Assembly (NCBI GenBank): GCA_028699795.1
Contig: JAQVTZ010000095.1
Location: 1-7,196 of the forward strand
Source of the DNA: Clostridia bacterium
GTDB lineage: Bacteria > Bacillota > Clostridia > Christensenellales > DTU072
Direction: 5' to 3'
Length of the DNA stretch: 7,196 nucleotides
Shown here: piece after piece, positions 1 to 5,678 of the stretch
Layout: the number at the start of each line of letters is the position of its first letter
Position numbering within the stretch: position 1 is the first letter of the stretch
Position numbers and translations under genes: made by a program
The notes under the pieces: model-generated
Database searches by the model: none
Seen by the model: only the letters and a program-made list of their open reading frames with translations
What the model was told of the DNA's origin: nothing

Positions 1-20
1 ACGGAATTACCGTTTCTTAA
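1..20 (+). CDS. 3' end of an upstream gene (partial)
   Basis: These are the last codons of a gene that begins before the window. In frame 3 the peptide ends GITVS followed by TAA at 18-20. In frame 1 the alternative tail ends at TAG 28-30. The hairpin that starts at 33 lies just after either stop, which fits the end of a gene. The next genes encode head-tail joining proteins, so a capsid or other head protein would be expected here by phage gene order. The few visible residues cannot identify it. Confidence 0.3.
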
Positions 21-32
21 CAAACAATAGGC

Positions 33-59
33 GGAGAGTGGATTTCATATCCACTCTCC
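33..59 (+). terminator. Strong hairpin after upstream gene (terminator-like, no T tract)
   Basis: GGAGAGTGGAT (33-43) pairs perfectly with ATCCACTCTCC (49-59) around a 5-nt TTCAT loop, an 11-bp stem. No run of T follows (the next bases are CAACCTATATC), so it is not a textbook rho-independent terminator. It may instead act as an RNA-processing or mRNA-stability hairpin after a highly expressed gene, or as a weak terminator. The inverted repeat is directly visible; its function is inferred. Confidence 0.45.
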
Positions 60-99
60 CAACCTATATCGCTTGCGTGAATTATATGGATATAATAAT

Positions 100-277
100 T
101 TATCCTTATTTGTAATTTGTACATTGTAATTTGTAATTTGATTTATCCACATTTGTAATTTGTACATTATAATTTGTAATTTGACTTCATCCACATTTGT
201 AATTTGTACATTGTAATTTGTAATTTAACTTCATCCACATTTGTAATTTGTACATTGTAATTTGTAATTTATCCATA
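100..277 (+). repeat. AT-rich direct-repeat array with DnaA-box-like 9-mers
   Basis: Four copies of a 43-44 bp unit start at 108, 151, 195 and 239, the last one slightly truncated. Each unit contains ATTTGTAATTTGTACATT, then TAATTTGTAATTT, then a (T)TNATCCAC block. Copy 1 ends in the perfect DnaA-box consensus TTATCCACA (143-151). Copies 2 and 3 have TCATCCACA (187-195, 231-239), copy 4 has TTATCCATA (269-277), and a degenerate TTATCCTTA precedes the array (100-108). Boxes are 43, 44, 44 and 38 bp apart, roughly four helical turns. The unit also holds an internal TTTGTAATTTG sub-repeat and a TGTACA palindrome. It lies between virion genes and encodes nothing credible. It could be an iteron/replication element, a regulatory array, or a genome-wide interspersed repeat. 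Confidence 0.8.
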
Positions 278-315
278 ACTCCACACTCCAAACTAATAAA
301 AAGGAGGTTTTTGCT

Positions 316-852
316 ATGATTCTTAGTGAAATAGTAGACAGAGCAATCCAAATACTGGGGCTCGAAAATGAGGTTTCGGTTGATGTTGCCGGCTCCAAAC
401 TCACCAAACTGACCGATTGTGTCAACATGATTATCGGAGAACTGACACAAGAATATATCCACCTAAAGCAAACTGAAACGCTTGTGTTTTCAGAAGGAAG
501 AGCGTATTATACCGCGTTTTCCAAACAGGTACGCGAGGTGCTTTCGGTGAAAATAGGCAAGAGCAAACAGAACTTCATCATGTATCCGTTGTATCTTTAT
601 GCGGAAGGATTGGAAGGTAATGCAGAAGTAACTTATTTGTATCATTTGGGGTCGCTTTCGTTGTCGGATACGGTCGAATTGCCGCCTCAATATTCGGTGT
701 ACACCCTTGCAATCGGCACAGTTTCGGAATATTGCTTCCGCACGGGGCTTGTGGATGAGGCACTATTTTACAAGAGCCGTTATGACAGCTCACTGATGAA
801 TTTATCCAGACGAATGCGGCTTGCCAATTTGCCGTCGAGGAGGCTTCTATGA
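316..852 (+). CDS. Phage head-tail adaptor/connector-like protein (178 aa)
   Basis: This is a 178-aa protein, probably a head-completion or adaptor ring protein that joins portal to tail in the virion. It resembles the small, mostly helical connectors of podovirus type (T7 gp11/P22 gp4-like groups): a helical N-terminus, a central beta-rich part, and a C-terminal helical stretch with LPPQYSVYTLAIGTVSEY, then FYKSRYDSSLMNL and a basic end. The LPPQY...Y...R...A..Y..RY pattern is common in such proteins. The start is set by AAGGAGG at 301-307, eight bases before ATG. The gene overlaps the next one by ATGA (849-852), so the two are translationally coupled. Its place just before a propeller-like stopper protein supports the connector reading. 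No enzymatic motif is seen. The exact family is uncertain; the phage structural role is fairly secure from context. Confidence 0.55.
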   Translation: MILSEIVDRAIQILGLENEVSVDVAGSKLTKLTDCVNMIIGELTQEYIHLKQTETLVFSEGRAYYTAFSKQVREVLSVKIGKSKQNFIMYPLYLYAEGLEGNAEVTYLYHLGSLSLSDTVELPPQYSVYTLAIGTVSEYCFRTGLVDEALFYKSRYDSSLMNLSRRMRLANLPSRRLL

Positions 853-2360
853 AACCGGTATTTCGGCGGGAGCAGTTACCCACTCGGTCGCGCTATCACT
901 ATAAAATCAACTCTTTCGACGGTATCGAAGCCGATAAAGATACGGCGACGGTTTCTCTCAACACCGCCCAGTATGGGTTTAATATCGGCATCAAAGACGG
1001 CAATCTGATAAACGGGCCGGGCATCAATACTGCTGAGGCGGTACTGGGGAACGGGACGATGCGTACGATACCCGACCTAGGCGCTTTTGTAACGGGAGTA
1101 AAACAACCTTATCTTTATAGACGATACAATGCCGCGACAGGTGTGCGTGACGACAGAATCGTCGTACTGGGGACAGACAGATATCTCTACCAAAGCAATG
1201 TTAACAGCGGAAATTTTGCAAGGCTTGCCGATGTTCCCAGATTGTTAGACGAAGAAGTCAGCTTTTGCAATTATTGCTTTGATGGCGAAGATGTTTTGCT
1301 TATTTTGACAGAAGAGGGCGGAATGTATGTTTACGATGGCTCCGCCGCGACCTATTATGCCGACGCGCCCAAACTCCGCTCAGTCTGTATGCATTACGAA
1401 AGATTGTTTGGTTCCGATGCGCAAAACCCGTCCAGACTGCATTTTTCCAACGATTTGGATCCAACAGATTGGACGATAGCAACAGACGGCGCGGGGTATA
1501 TTGATTTTATGGACGAGGGTGGCGCGATTATCAAGGTGATTTCGTTTAAAGATGCAATTTACATATTTCGCGAACACTCTATTGTCAGACTTTCCGCCTA
1601 TGTGAACCCCGAAGATTACAGCGTCAGCAAGGTTTTTTATACGAGTTGCTTTATTAGCTCCGAAAGCATCGTATCCGAAAACGGAATTGTCTTTTTTATG
1701 GCGGACAACTTTTTGTATTCTTTCGACGGATACCGCGCTTCGCGAATTTTTTCGGGGGTTACCGCGCTGTTTGCGGATACCTCTTGCATTAGTGCCTGTT
1801 GCTTCAAAAACAAACTGTATATCGCCGCCATGTTAAAGACAGAAAACGACTCCGCCGGCGCCGATGAAGATGTGACAGACGGGATACAATACAATAACGG
1901 TTTCGTCGAAATAGATCTTTTAGGGGGTGGGGTGAGCGTCTTCCGCGGTACTTCCGTAAGAGGGTTTTTCCCGTTGGTGGCAGACAGCGTAAGCGAATTG
2001 CTCGTGTATTTCGGCAATTTCCGTATGGGGTATTTCGGTAAGATAACAGACAGCGGCAATCTGTTTGGTTCTCCTCTGAACAAGGTCTGGAAAAGCCCTG
2101 TAAGCAACTTGGGCAGTCTGGATAAAATCAAAGCTTTAAGGCGGATTTACATATCTTCCAAATACGGTATCCATGTAGAAACCGCCGTAGACGGACAAAA
2201 ACGCGAAATTCAGGCATACGGATCGGATAAGCCGAGTATGTTGCCGTTAAGTTTAGTAGGGGATTCCGCTTATCTTAAATTGAGCACCCAAAACGACAAA
2301 ATATTTGTTTCGTCCGTCAATTTCGAATTCGATACCGTGAGGAGATACCATGCAGATTGA
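849..2360 (+). CDS. Phage stopper/DNA-stabilisation-like propeller protein (503 aa)
   Basis: This 503-aa beta-rich protein is likely a virion stopper, tail-tube or packaged-DNA stabilisation protein (P22 gp10-like or T7 tail tubular B-like in character). Repeated short beta motifs of the type RYLYQS, GMYVYDGSAATYY, DAIYIFREHSIVRL and NFLYSFDGYRA suggest a propeller fold. A characteristic segment at residues 184-208, RLFGSDAQNPSRLHFSND then DPTDW, matches the R(L/I)F..G....P.R...S...DP.DW signature of phage propeller proteins. Residues 410-436 (VWKSPVSNLGS, KALRRIYI) resemble the W.SP..DLG.....K..R.IYI strand region of the same proteins. The start is ATG at 849, with GAGGAGG at 837-843, overlapping the previous stop. 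No signal peptide or membrane segment is seen. The structural role is well supported; the assignment to a particular podoviral family is inferred. Confidence 0.55.
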   Translation: MKPVFRREQLPTRSRYHYKINSFDGIEADKDTATVSLNTAQYGFNIGIKDGNLINGPGINTAEAVLGNGTMRTIPDLGAFVTGVKQPYLYRRYNAATGVRDDRIVVLGTDRYLYQSNVNSGNFARLADVPRLLDEEVSFCNYCFDGEDVLLILTEEGGMYVYDGSAATYYADAPKLRSVCMHYERLFGSDAQNPSRLHFSNDLDPTDWTIATDGAGYIDFMDEGGAIIKVISFKDAIYIFREHSIVRLSAYVNPEDYSVSKVFYTSCFISSESIVSENGIVFFMADNFLYSFDGYRASRIFSGVTALFADTSCISACCFKNKLYIAAMLKTENDSAGADEDVTDGIQYNNGFVEIDLLGGGVSVFRGTSVRGFFPLVADSVSELLVYFGNFRMGYFGKITDSGNLFGSPLNKVWKSPVSNLGSLDKIKALRRIYISSKYGIHVETAVDGQKREIQAYGSDKPSMLPLSLVGDSAYLKLSTQNDKIFVSSVNFEFDTVRRYHAD

Positions 2361-2475
2361 AGAGATACTTTGCTCGATTAGCGAGCTTCAGGCAAGGATT
2401 GCGCGCCTTGCCAAAATAGTAGAAGAAATTCACAGCGCGGTTTGTCCGCCAGAAGGAGGAGAAAGTGGGGAATAG
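2350..2475 (+). CDS. Small 41-aa protein overlapping its neighbours
   Basis: This 41-aa ORF reads MQIEEILCSISELQARIARL, continues helically, and ends in CPPEGGESGE. It overlaps the end of the propeller gene by 11 nt and the start of the coiled-coil gene (GTG 2465) by 11 nt. AGGAG at 2340-2344 lies five bases before its ATG. A regular I/L spacing in residues 3-28 predicts one amphipathic helix or a short coiled coil. The interlocked overlaps are typical of a compact phage operon, and its translation would couple the two neighbours. I do not recognise a family. Its ribosome binding site and placement make it likely real despite its size. Confidence 0.6.
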   Translation: MQIEEILCSISELQARIARLAKIVEEIHSAVCPPEGGESGE

Positions 2476-3451
2476 TTTGCAACTCATTGACCAAATAAAA
2501 AAAGCGTTAAACAAAACACGCGCTGCAACGGAAGAAGAAAAAAACGATTCTCTTACGCTTGTGCAAAAGCTTAAGGAGATGGACAGCGCGTACAAAAAAG
2601 CGAATGCGCTTCCCAAAACGGATTCATCGGCAATACCCGCGACCTTAGGGCTGAAACCGAAAACTTTTACGCCGAAATCCGACGCCGAAATCATAAAAGC
2701 CGCGGAGATTGCGCTTGCTCCCGAACATAGTAAAAAAGTAGAGCAAGCGACTTCAGCAAAGGAAAAAACCGTAGCGAAGCTGGAAGACAATGCGGAAGAT
2801 TTACAAATAGATTATGCCGAAGACGCAAAAAAATTGGAAGAAACCGCAAAACAATTAGACGAAGCCCATCAAGACAGCATGATTATTCAAGGGCTTATCA
2901 ATAGCAGTATCAACGAAAGCGGAAAAAATGAAATCGATAACGCATACCAAAAGCAACATGCCGTAATAAAACAAGTTCTTAATAGTAAGTTAGAGGATAT
3001 TGGCGCAAAAATGTCTCTTGCTCGTCTTGACTATGAGCAAGCTCTCAGCCAATTTGATTTGCAGCATGCGGCAAGTCTCGAAAGCAAGATTTCTTCTTAT
3101 AAAATTGAGCAGGAAAAATTAAAAGAAGAAGTAAACGCCTATAACAAAAAGATCGCCGAACAAGAACTGAAGTACCAACAGGAAAGAGAGAGAAAATTGG
3201 CGGAGCTGGAAACCGAGAGGCTAGAGCGGCAAGCGGAAATGGAGGCGCAAACAAAAGCTTACGAGAAAGAGCACGGCTACAGTGGTGATAAAGCGGCCGA
3301 AATGGAAAACCGCTACCGCCTTGCTTATGACACTTACAGCAAGCTGGACAAAGAGGTCGCTTTGGAGTTAATTAACAAACAAAACACGGACCTAAAAGCA
3401 ACTTTGGGATTGTACTATCAGCGTTTGATAGACGCCATAATGAGCAGGTAG
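2465..3451 (+). CDS. Long coiled-coil phage protein (328 aa, GTG start)
   Basis: This is a highly charged, K/E/A/Q-rich, almost wholly helical protein. Residues about 1-50 form a first helix, followed by a Pro-containing linker (about 51-76; ALPKTDSSAIPATLGLKPK). Long coiled coil then runs from about residue 80 to 290, densest near 200-275 (KIEQEKLKEEVN, ERERKLAELETERLERQAE). It has no cysteine and no signal peptide. Start choice: GTG at 2465 is preceded by AAGGAGG (2453-2459) with five bases between, whereas no nearby ATG has a comparable site. The position after the stopper protein and before the lysis genes suggests a tail needle, tail fibre stalk, or an internal virion protein ejected with DNA. 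I cannot choose among these from sequence. A tape-measure role is less likely because no hydrophobic segment is visible. Confidence 0.55.
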   Translation: MGNSLQLIDQIKKALNKTRAATEEEKNDSLTLVQKLKEMDSAYKKANALPKTDSSAIPATLGLKPKTFTPKSDAEIIKAAEIALAPEHSKKVEQATSAKEKTVAKLEDNAEDLQIDYAEDAKKLEETAKQLDEAHQDSMIIQGLINSSINESGKNEIDNAYQKQHAVIKQVLNSKLEDIGAKMSLARLDYEQALSQFDLQHAASLESKISSYKIEQEKLKEEVNAYNKKIAEQELKYQQERERKLAELETERLERQAEMEAQTKAYEKEHGYSGDKAAEMENRYRLAYDTYSKLDKEVALELINKQNTDLKATLGLYYQRLIDAIMSR

Positions 3452-3457
3452 GGCGAT

Positions 3458-3643
3458 ATGGAGTTGGTTAAAATGGAAGCGCGTACCCTGTGTGATAACG
3501 GCGCATGCGGTAAAATCGCGCGGGTTGCGGTTGCGCGTGAAGGGACACCGTTACATATGCGCTTGCATCTTTGCGAAGATTGCATGCGCGAACTGCACAA
3601 ACTTTTGCAAGAATATTTCAAAAACGAAAAGAAGGAGAAGTAG
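3458..3643 (+). CDS. Small four-cysteine zinc-binding-like protein (61 aa)
   Basis: This 61-aa protein has C12-x4-C17 and C39-x2-C42 arranged as two cysteine pairs, with LCDNGACG and HLCEDCM contexts, followed by an amphipathic charged helix (RELHKLLQEYFKNEKKEK). That is the layout of a small zinc ribbon or treble-clef-like finger. Its start lies six bases after the stop of the coiled-coil gene. The upstream site (AGGTAGGG) is weak, so translation is probably coupled to that gene. The next gene, the holin-like protein, starts five bases after its stop. The role is unknown: it could be a structural zinc protein or a late regulator. Zinc binding is inferred from the cysteine pattern only. Confidence 0.6.
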   Translation: MELVKMEARTLCDNGACGKIARVAVAREGTPLHMRLHLCEDCMRELHKLLQEYFKNEKKEK

Positions 3644-3648
3644 GTATT

Positions 3649-3849
3649 ATGTGGGAACAAATCATACAACTTGCCGCAAACAGCGGCATCTGGGCGTTGC
3701 TGTTTGTCACGCTGTTCTTTATTGAACTGAAAGAAAGTAAAACACGGGAAGAAAAATATCAAAACACGATAGACAGTCTTGCCGACCGTTTGGGCGTGGT
3801 TTGCGACATCAAAGAGGATGTAAAAAACATTATGGGGAAACTGGATTAG
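3649..3849 (+). CDS. BhlA/UviB-type small holin-like protein (66 aa)
   Basis: This 66-aa membrane protein has one N-terminal hydrophobic segment (residues about 11-27, NSGIWALLFVTLFFIEL). A charged helical tail follows (KESKTREEKYQNTIDSLADR), ending VVCDIKEDVKNIMGKLD. The family known as BhlA/UviB has this length, this single membrane helix near the N-terminus, and a tail ending in a V..DI..DV..I motif. Members are small phage or bacteriocin-associated proteins that disturb the membrane and are thought to help lysis. The start at ATG 3649 follows AAGGAG (3632-3637). An upstream in-frame ATG at 3571 would overlap the zinc protein and has no ribosome site. A terminator follows directly, so this is the last gene of the late operon here. 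No endolysin is adjacent, which is unusual for a lysis module. Confidence 0.7.
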   Translation: MWEQIIQLAANSGIWALLFVTLFFIELKESKTREEKYQNTIDSLADRLGVVCDIKEDVKNIMGKLD

Positions 3850-3870
3850 CAAAATATCATCAACTAAATA

Positions 3871-3903
3871 ACCTCGTACGCTGTTGGTACGGGGTTTTAG
3901 TTT
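3871..3903 (+). terminator. Rho-independent terminator closing the late operon
   Basis: ACCTCGTAC (3871-3879) pairs with GTACGGGGT (3887-3895) around a 7-nt loop. The 9-bp stem has one G-T pair and is followed by TTTTAGTTT (3895-3903). It lies 21 nt after the holin-like gene and separates the phage structural/lysis module from the cargo cassettes. Cargo transcription should therefore start separately or by read-through. Confidence 0.8.
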
Positions 3904-3942
3904 CACTTAAAAAATAAAGATAGGTTGCGGAGGTATGTTATA

Positions 3943-4224
3943 ATGGGAATGGCAACACCAAGCGGAGGCGTTAAAAAGTTTGTAGGTCGATTGGGTGATC
4001 TAAAGACCGATGGAAAACCCAATTCAAGAGCAGATTTATATAATAAAAATGGTGAAAAAATTCAAAGCAGGTGGTACGATGCAAACGGTAAAGTAACTCA
4101 TAACCGAGATTATAAACACGGTGGAAAGTGGCCTTTTCCCCACGATCACGAATGGACACTAAACGACAACGGGGAGCCTAGTCGAGGAAGAGATCACTTG
4201 GCAGTCAATCCGGACTTTATTTAA
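3943..4224 (+). CDS. Free-standing polymorphic-toxin-like protein, copy 1 (93 aa)
   Basis: This 93-aa protein lacks any secretion or trafficking domain and resembles the C-terminal tip of a polymorphic toxin. Visible core: GKPNSRADLYN (24-34), QSRWYD (41-46), HNRDYKHGGK (53-62) and PHDHEW (66-71). Conserved His53, Arg55, Asp56, His59, His67, Asp68 and His69 are good candidates for an RNase- or DNase-type active site. From memory the GKPNS...DLYN..G..QSRWYD...DY.H....PHDH.W pattern matches the Bacterial toxin 24 group; this is a recalled likeness, not a search result. The start at ATG 3943 follows GGAGG (3929-3933) by nine bases. The start context TATAATGGGAATG is shared with copy 2. The presumed immunity gene begins 12 nt after its stop. 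About 43 of the first 62 residues match copy 2 at 6205. Confidence 0.6.
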   Translation: MGMATPSGGVKKFVGRLGDLKTDGKPNSRADLYNKNGEKIQSRWYDANGKVTHNRDYKHGGKWPFPHDHEWTLNDNGEPSRGRDHLAVNPDFI

Positions 4225-4236
4225 GGGAGAAAAGTT

Positions 4237-4695
4237 ATGAAAAAAGAAAGTGAATATAAAATCAAACAAGCAAATTGCGATGTATGCGGGAATTTAGTAT
4301 GGTTGGACCAATACGGCAACGGGGACGAATGCCCCGTTTGCGGTTGGCGTCAATCAGAGGAATCGGCGGACCATCCCGAGGGTGCGGGGATTATGAATAT
4401 ACCCTCACTAAACAACGCAAGAGAACTCTATAGGCAAGGGAAACGGCTTGTCGCTAATTTCAATGATTTCATAGAGGCTTATAAGCGCTATGGAGAGTTA
4501 GAATTTACCTACAAAGGGGTTGTTTACGGTGTTTATGCACCAAGAGGAACAATTATCTTGTTTGAAAGTTATCGTTCAAGCGATGAAATAGGGCATTATA
4601 AAGACATAGAAGACTTTAGAAACAACGCAAGTATAGACGGCGTATTGCTAAAAGACCTTTGGGTCGACGTAGAAAATACGGATTTTCTGCAATAA
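4237..4695 (+). CDS. CPCC-like zinc-ribbon protein, presumed immunity partner, copy 1 (152 aa)
   Basis: This 152-aa protein has an N-terminal zinc ribbon: C14-x2-C17 (CDVCGN) and C32-x2-C35 (CPVCGW), with WLDQYGNGDE between them. This resembles the cysteine-rich CPCC family, members of which occur as immunity proteins in polymorphic toxin loci (family knowledge). A linker SEESADHPEGAG and a conserved IPSLNNARELYRQGKR segment follow. The alpha/beta C-terminal part contains LEFTYKGVVYGVY, DIEDFRNNA and LLKDLW, and ends ENTDFLQ. It starts 12 nt after the toxin-like gene, with GGGAGAA at 4225-4231 as the ribosome site, so the pair should be co-translated. A second copy lies at 6493-6939. The immunity role is inferred from pairing and family. 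A zinc-ribbon regulator is the alternative. Confidence 0.6.
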   Translation: MKKESEYKIKQANCDVCGNLVWLDQYGNGDECPVCGWRQSEESADHPEGAGIMNIPSLNNARELYRQGKRLVANFNDFIEAYKRYGELEFTYKGVVYGVYAPRGTIILFESYRSSDEIGHYKDIEDFRNNASIDGVLLKDLWVDVENTDFLQ

Positions 4696-4721
4696 AAATC
4701 TAAAATATAAGGAGAATTAAT

Positions 4722-5447
4722 ATGAAACAAAATTTAGCGACGGAGTCGCTATTTTCTGCTACTCAATCCGAGGATGAAAAGCAGGAGAAAAAACTAAAAA
4801 TAGTCAGAAACGAATTTAAACTCGTCGGTAAATACGGGATGCCTCTCGTAAAAAAACAAGACATTGACCTTAGCAAAATTGAACCTTGGGGATATACAAA
4901 AGCAAAGCCAGACGATGAAGAATTTAAACATAAGACTATTCATTTTTTTACTTATGATTGGCATTTTGAAGCTGCATACAGCAAGCCGGAAATGACCTTT
5001 GAAAAATTGGCTCAATATTACGCCCTACTTACACCAGAGTTCAGCACTTATACAGATATGCCATTAGTGCTTCAAGCCTACAGCACATTTAAAAACCGTT
5101 GGTGCGGTGCTTTTTGGCAACAACAAGGCATGAAAGTTATCCCCACCATCACATGGGGAACGCCCGCAAGCTATGAATTTTGCTTTGACGGCGTTGAGAA
5201 AAGCAGCGTTGTTGCCGTGTCTACTTATTCAAGGGAAGAAAACAAAGACGCTTTTATGCCGGGCTATAACAAAATGCTTGAGGTTCTTGAACCTACCGCA
5301 ATCGTTTGTTACGGCGATCCGTTTGATGAAATGCGAGGCAAAATAAAGCTCTGCAATCCCTTTAACGAAAAGGAATTGATAGCAAAAATGGGTATGGCGG
5401 AATACATAAAAAAGCGGCTTGACGGTACGCTTTATCCGTCTAATTAG
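4722..5447 (+). CDS. DUF4417 family protein (241 aa)
   Basis: This 241-aa protein is recognisable as DUF4417, a family common in Firmicutes and their phages with no established function. Hallmarks: PWGYTKA (55-61), HFFTYDWHFE (74-83), FSTYTDMPLVLQAY (107-120), RWCGAFWQQQGMKVIPTITW (126-145), YEFCFDGV (151-158), VVAVSTYS (163-170) and IVCYGDPFDEM (194-204). The N-terminal 50 residues are charged and poorly conserved in character. GGAG at 4711-4714 lies seven bases before the ATG, and the gene starts 26 nt after the immunity-like gene, so it is probably in the same transcript. In phages the family often sits among accessory genes. Whether it belongs functionally to the toxin-immunity cassette is open. 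Its stop overlaps the AGGAGGT that begins the inverted-repeat segment. Confidence 0.75.
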   Translation: MKQNLATESLFSATQSEDEKQEKKLKIVRNEFKLVGKYGMPLVKKQDIDLSKIEPWGYTKAKPDDEEFKHKTIHFFTYDWHFEAAYSKPEMTFEKLAQYYALLTPEFSTYTDMPLVLQAYSTFKNRWCGAFWQQQGMKVIPTITWGTPASYEFCFDGVEKSSVVAVSTYSREENKDAFMPGYNKMLEVLEPTAIVCYGDPFDEMRGKIKLCNPFNEKELIAKMGMAEYIKKRLDGTLYPSN

Positions 5448-5455
5448 GAGGTAGC

Positions 5456-5536
5456 ATGAAATATAAATTGGGAACCTCTATTTATCCCCTTCGAGGAATT
5501 TCGGATGGATTTTCGAGTAGAAAAACGCCGTTTTGA
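5456..5536 (+). pseudogene. Aborted 26-aa ORF with strong ribosome site
   Basis: ATG at 5456 follows AGGAGG (5446-5451) by four bases and reads MKYKLGTSIYPLRGIS, stopping at TGA 5534-5536. The KLGTSI stretch lies in the same frame as the KLETSI that ends the fragment at 6010-6012, and the surrounding DNA is repeated there. This looks like a start region joined to foreign or decayed sequence by the inverted-repeat segment, leaving a dead gene start. A genuine small peptide is possible but unlikely. Confidence 0.35.
5464..5530 (+). repeat. Direct repeat, copy A (partner at 5991-6052)
   Basis: TAAATTGGGAACCTCTATTT plus A (5464-5484) matches 5991-6011 at 20 of 21 bases. Looser similarity continues through TTCGAGG.ATTT, ATG.AT.TTT and AGTAG.AAAACG to about 5530. 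This is also the left arm of the 261-bp inverted-repeat segment, so the arm exists three times within 550 bp: two direct copies and one inverted. Confidence 0.65.
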
Positions 5537-5678
5537 CGAAGGCAATAGCAGCGCTATTGTCGAGGAAAATAGGCGGTTTTATGCCGAAAAGACCACGAAA
5601 TTACCGAACAGCGTTTGCATTTTGGGTTTGGCAGTACAATATGCCATAAACCCAAAATGGCAAGCGGGGGCTAAATAG
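5505..5678 (+). CDS. 57-aa ORF inside the inverted-repeat segment
   Basis: The ORF starts MDFRVEKRRFDEGNSSAIVE, continues with RRFYAEKTTKLPNSVCILGL, and ends INPKWQAGAK at TAG 5676-5678. It begins at ATG 5505, with GAGG at 5493-5496 eight bases upstream. It spans nearly the whole inside of the inverted-repeat segment, and both internal hairpins fall within its codons. Upstream codons stay open to 5460, and the first part aligns in frame with the degenerate sequence after 5994 (pattern L[FY][IL].F...R ... V.KR). That shared frame hints that it was once coding. I recognise no family. It could be an element-encoded small protein, a gene remnant, or chance. Confidence 0.35.
   Translation: MDFRVEKRRFDEGNSSAIVEENRRFYAEKTTKLPNSVCILGLAVQYAINPKWQAGAK

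Noticed and set aside
91..96. TATAAT as a promoter for the connector gene
   Set aside because: No -35 hexamer at 16-18 bp and no extended TG; the region is so AT-rich that such a hexamer is expected by chance.
108..275. CRISPR array
   Set aside because: The repeats are continuous 43-44 bp tandem units with no unique spacers, and no cas genes are nearby.
187..462. Minus-strand reading frames over the repeat array and the start of the connector gene
   Set aside because: They are shadows of the repeat (TNATCCAC, AATTTGTAATTT read in reverse) and of the plus-strand gene, with no ribosome sites and low-complexity products.
1637..2131. 164-codon minus-strand frame inside the propeller gene
   Set aside because: It lies wholly inside a well-supported structural gene, lacks a ribosome site, and its product has no recognisable motif.
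3418..3906. 162-codon minus-strand frame across the zinc-finger and holin genes
   Set aside because: The plus strand here carries two small genes with correct spacing, ribosome sites and recognisable motifs plus a terminator; the minus frame has none of these.
3902..3926. Sigma-70 promoter between the terminator and the first toxin-like gene
   Set aside because: TTCACT could be a -35, but no -10 hexamer is found at an acceptable distance; the first cassette's promoter remains unidentified.
5618..5659. Rho-independent terminator at the 12-bp hairpin
   Set aside because: The stem is strong, but it is followed by GCAAGCGGGGG instead of a T tract, and it is nested within the inverted-repeat segment.
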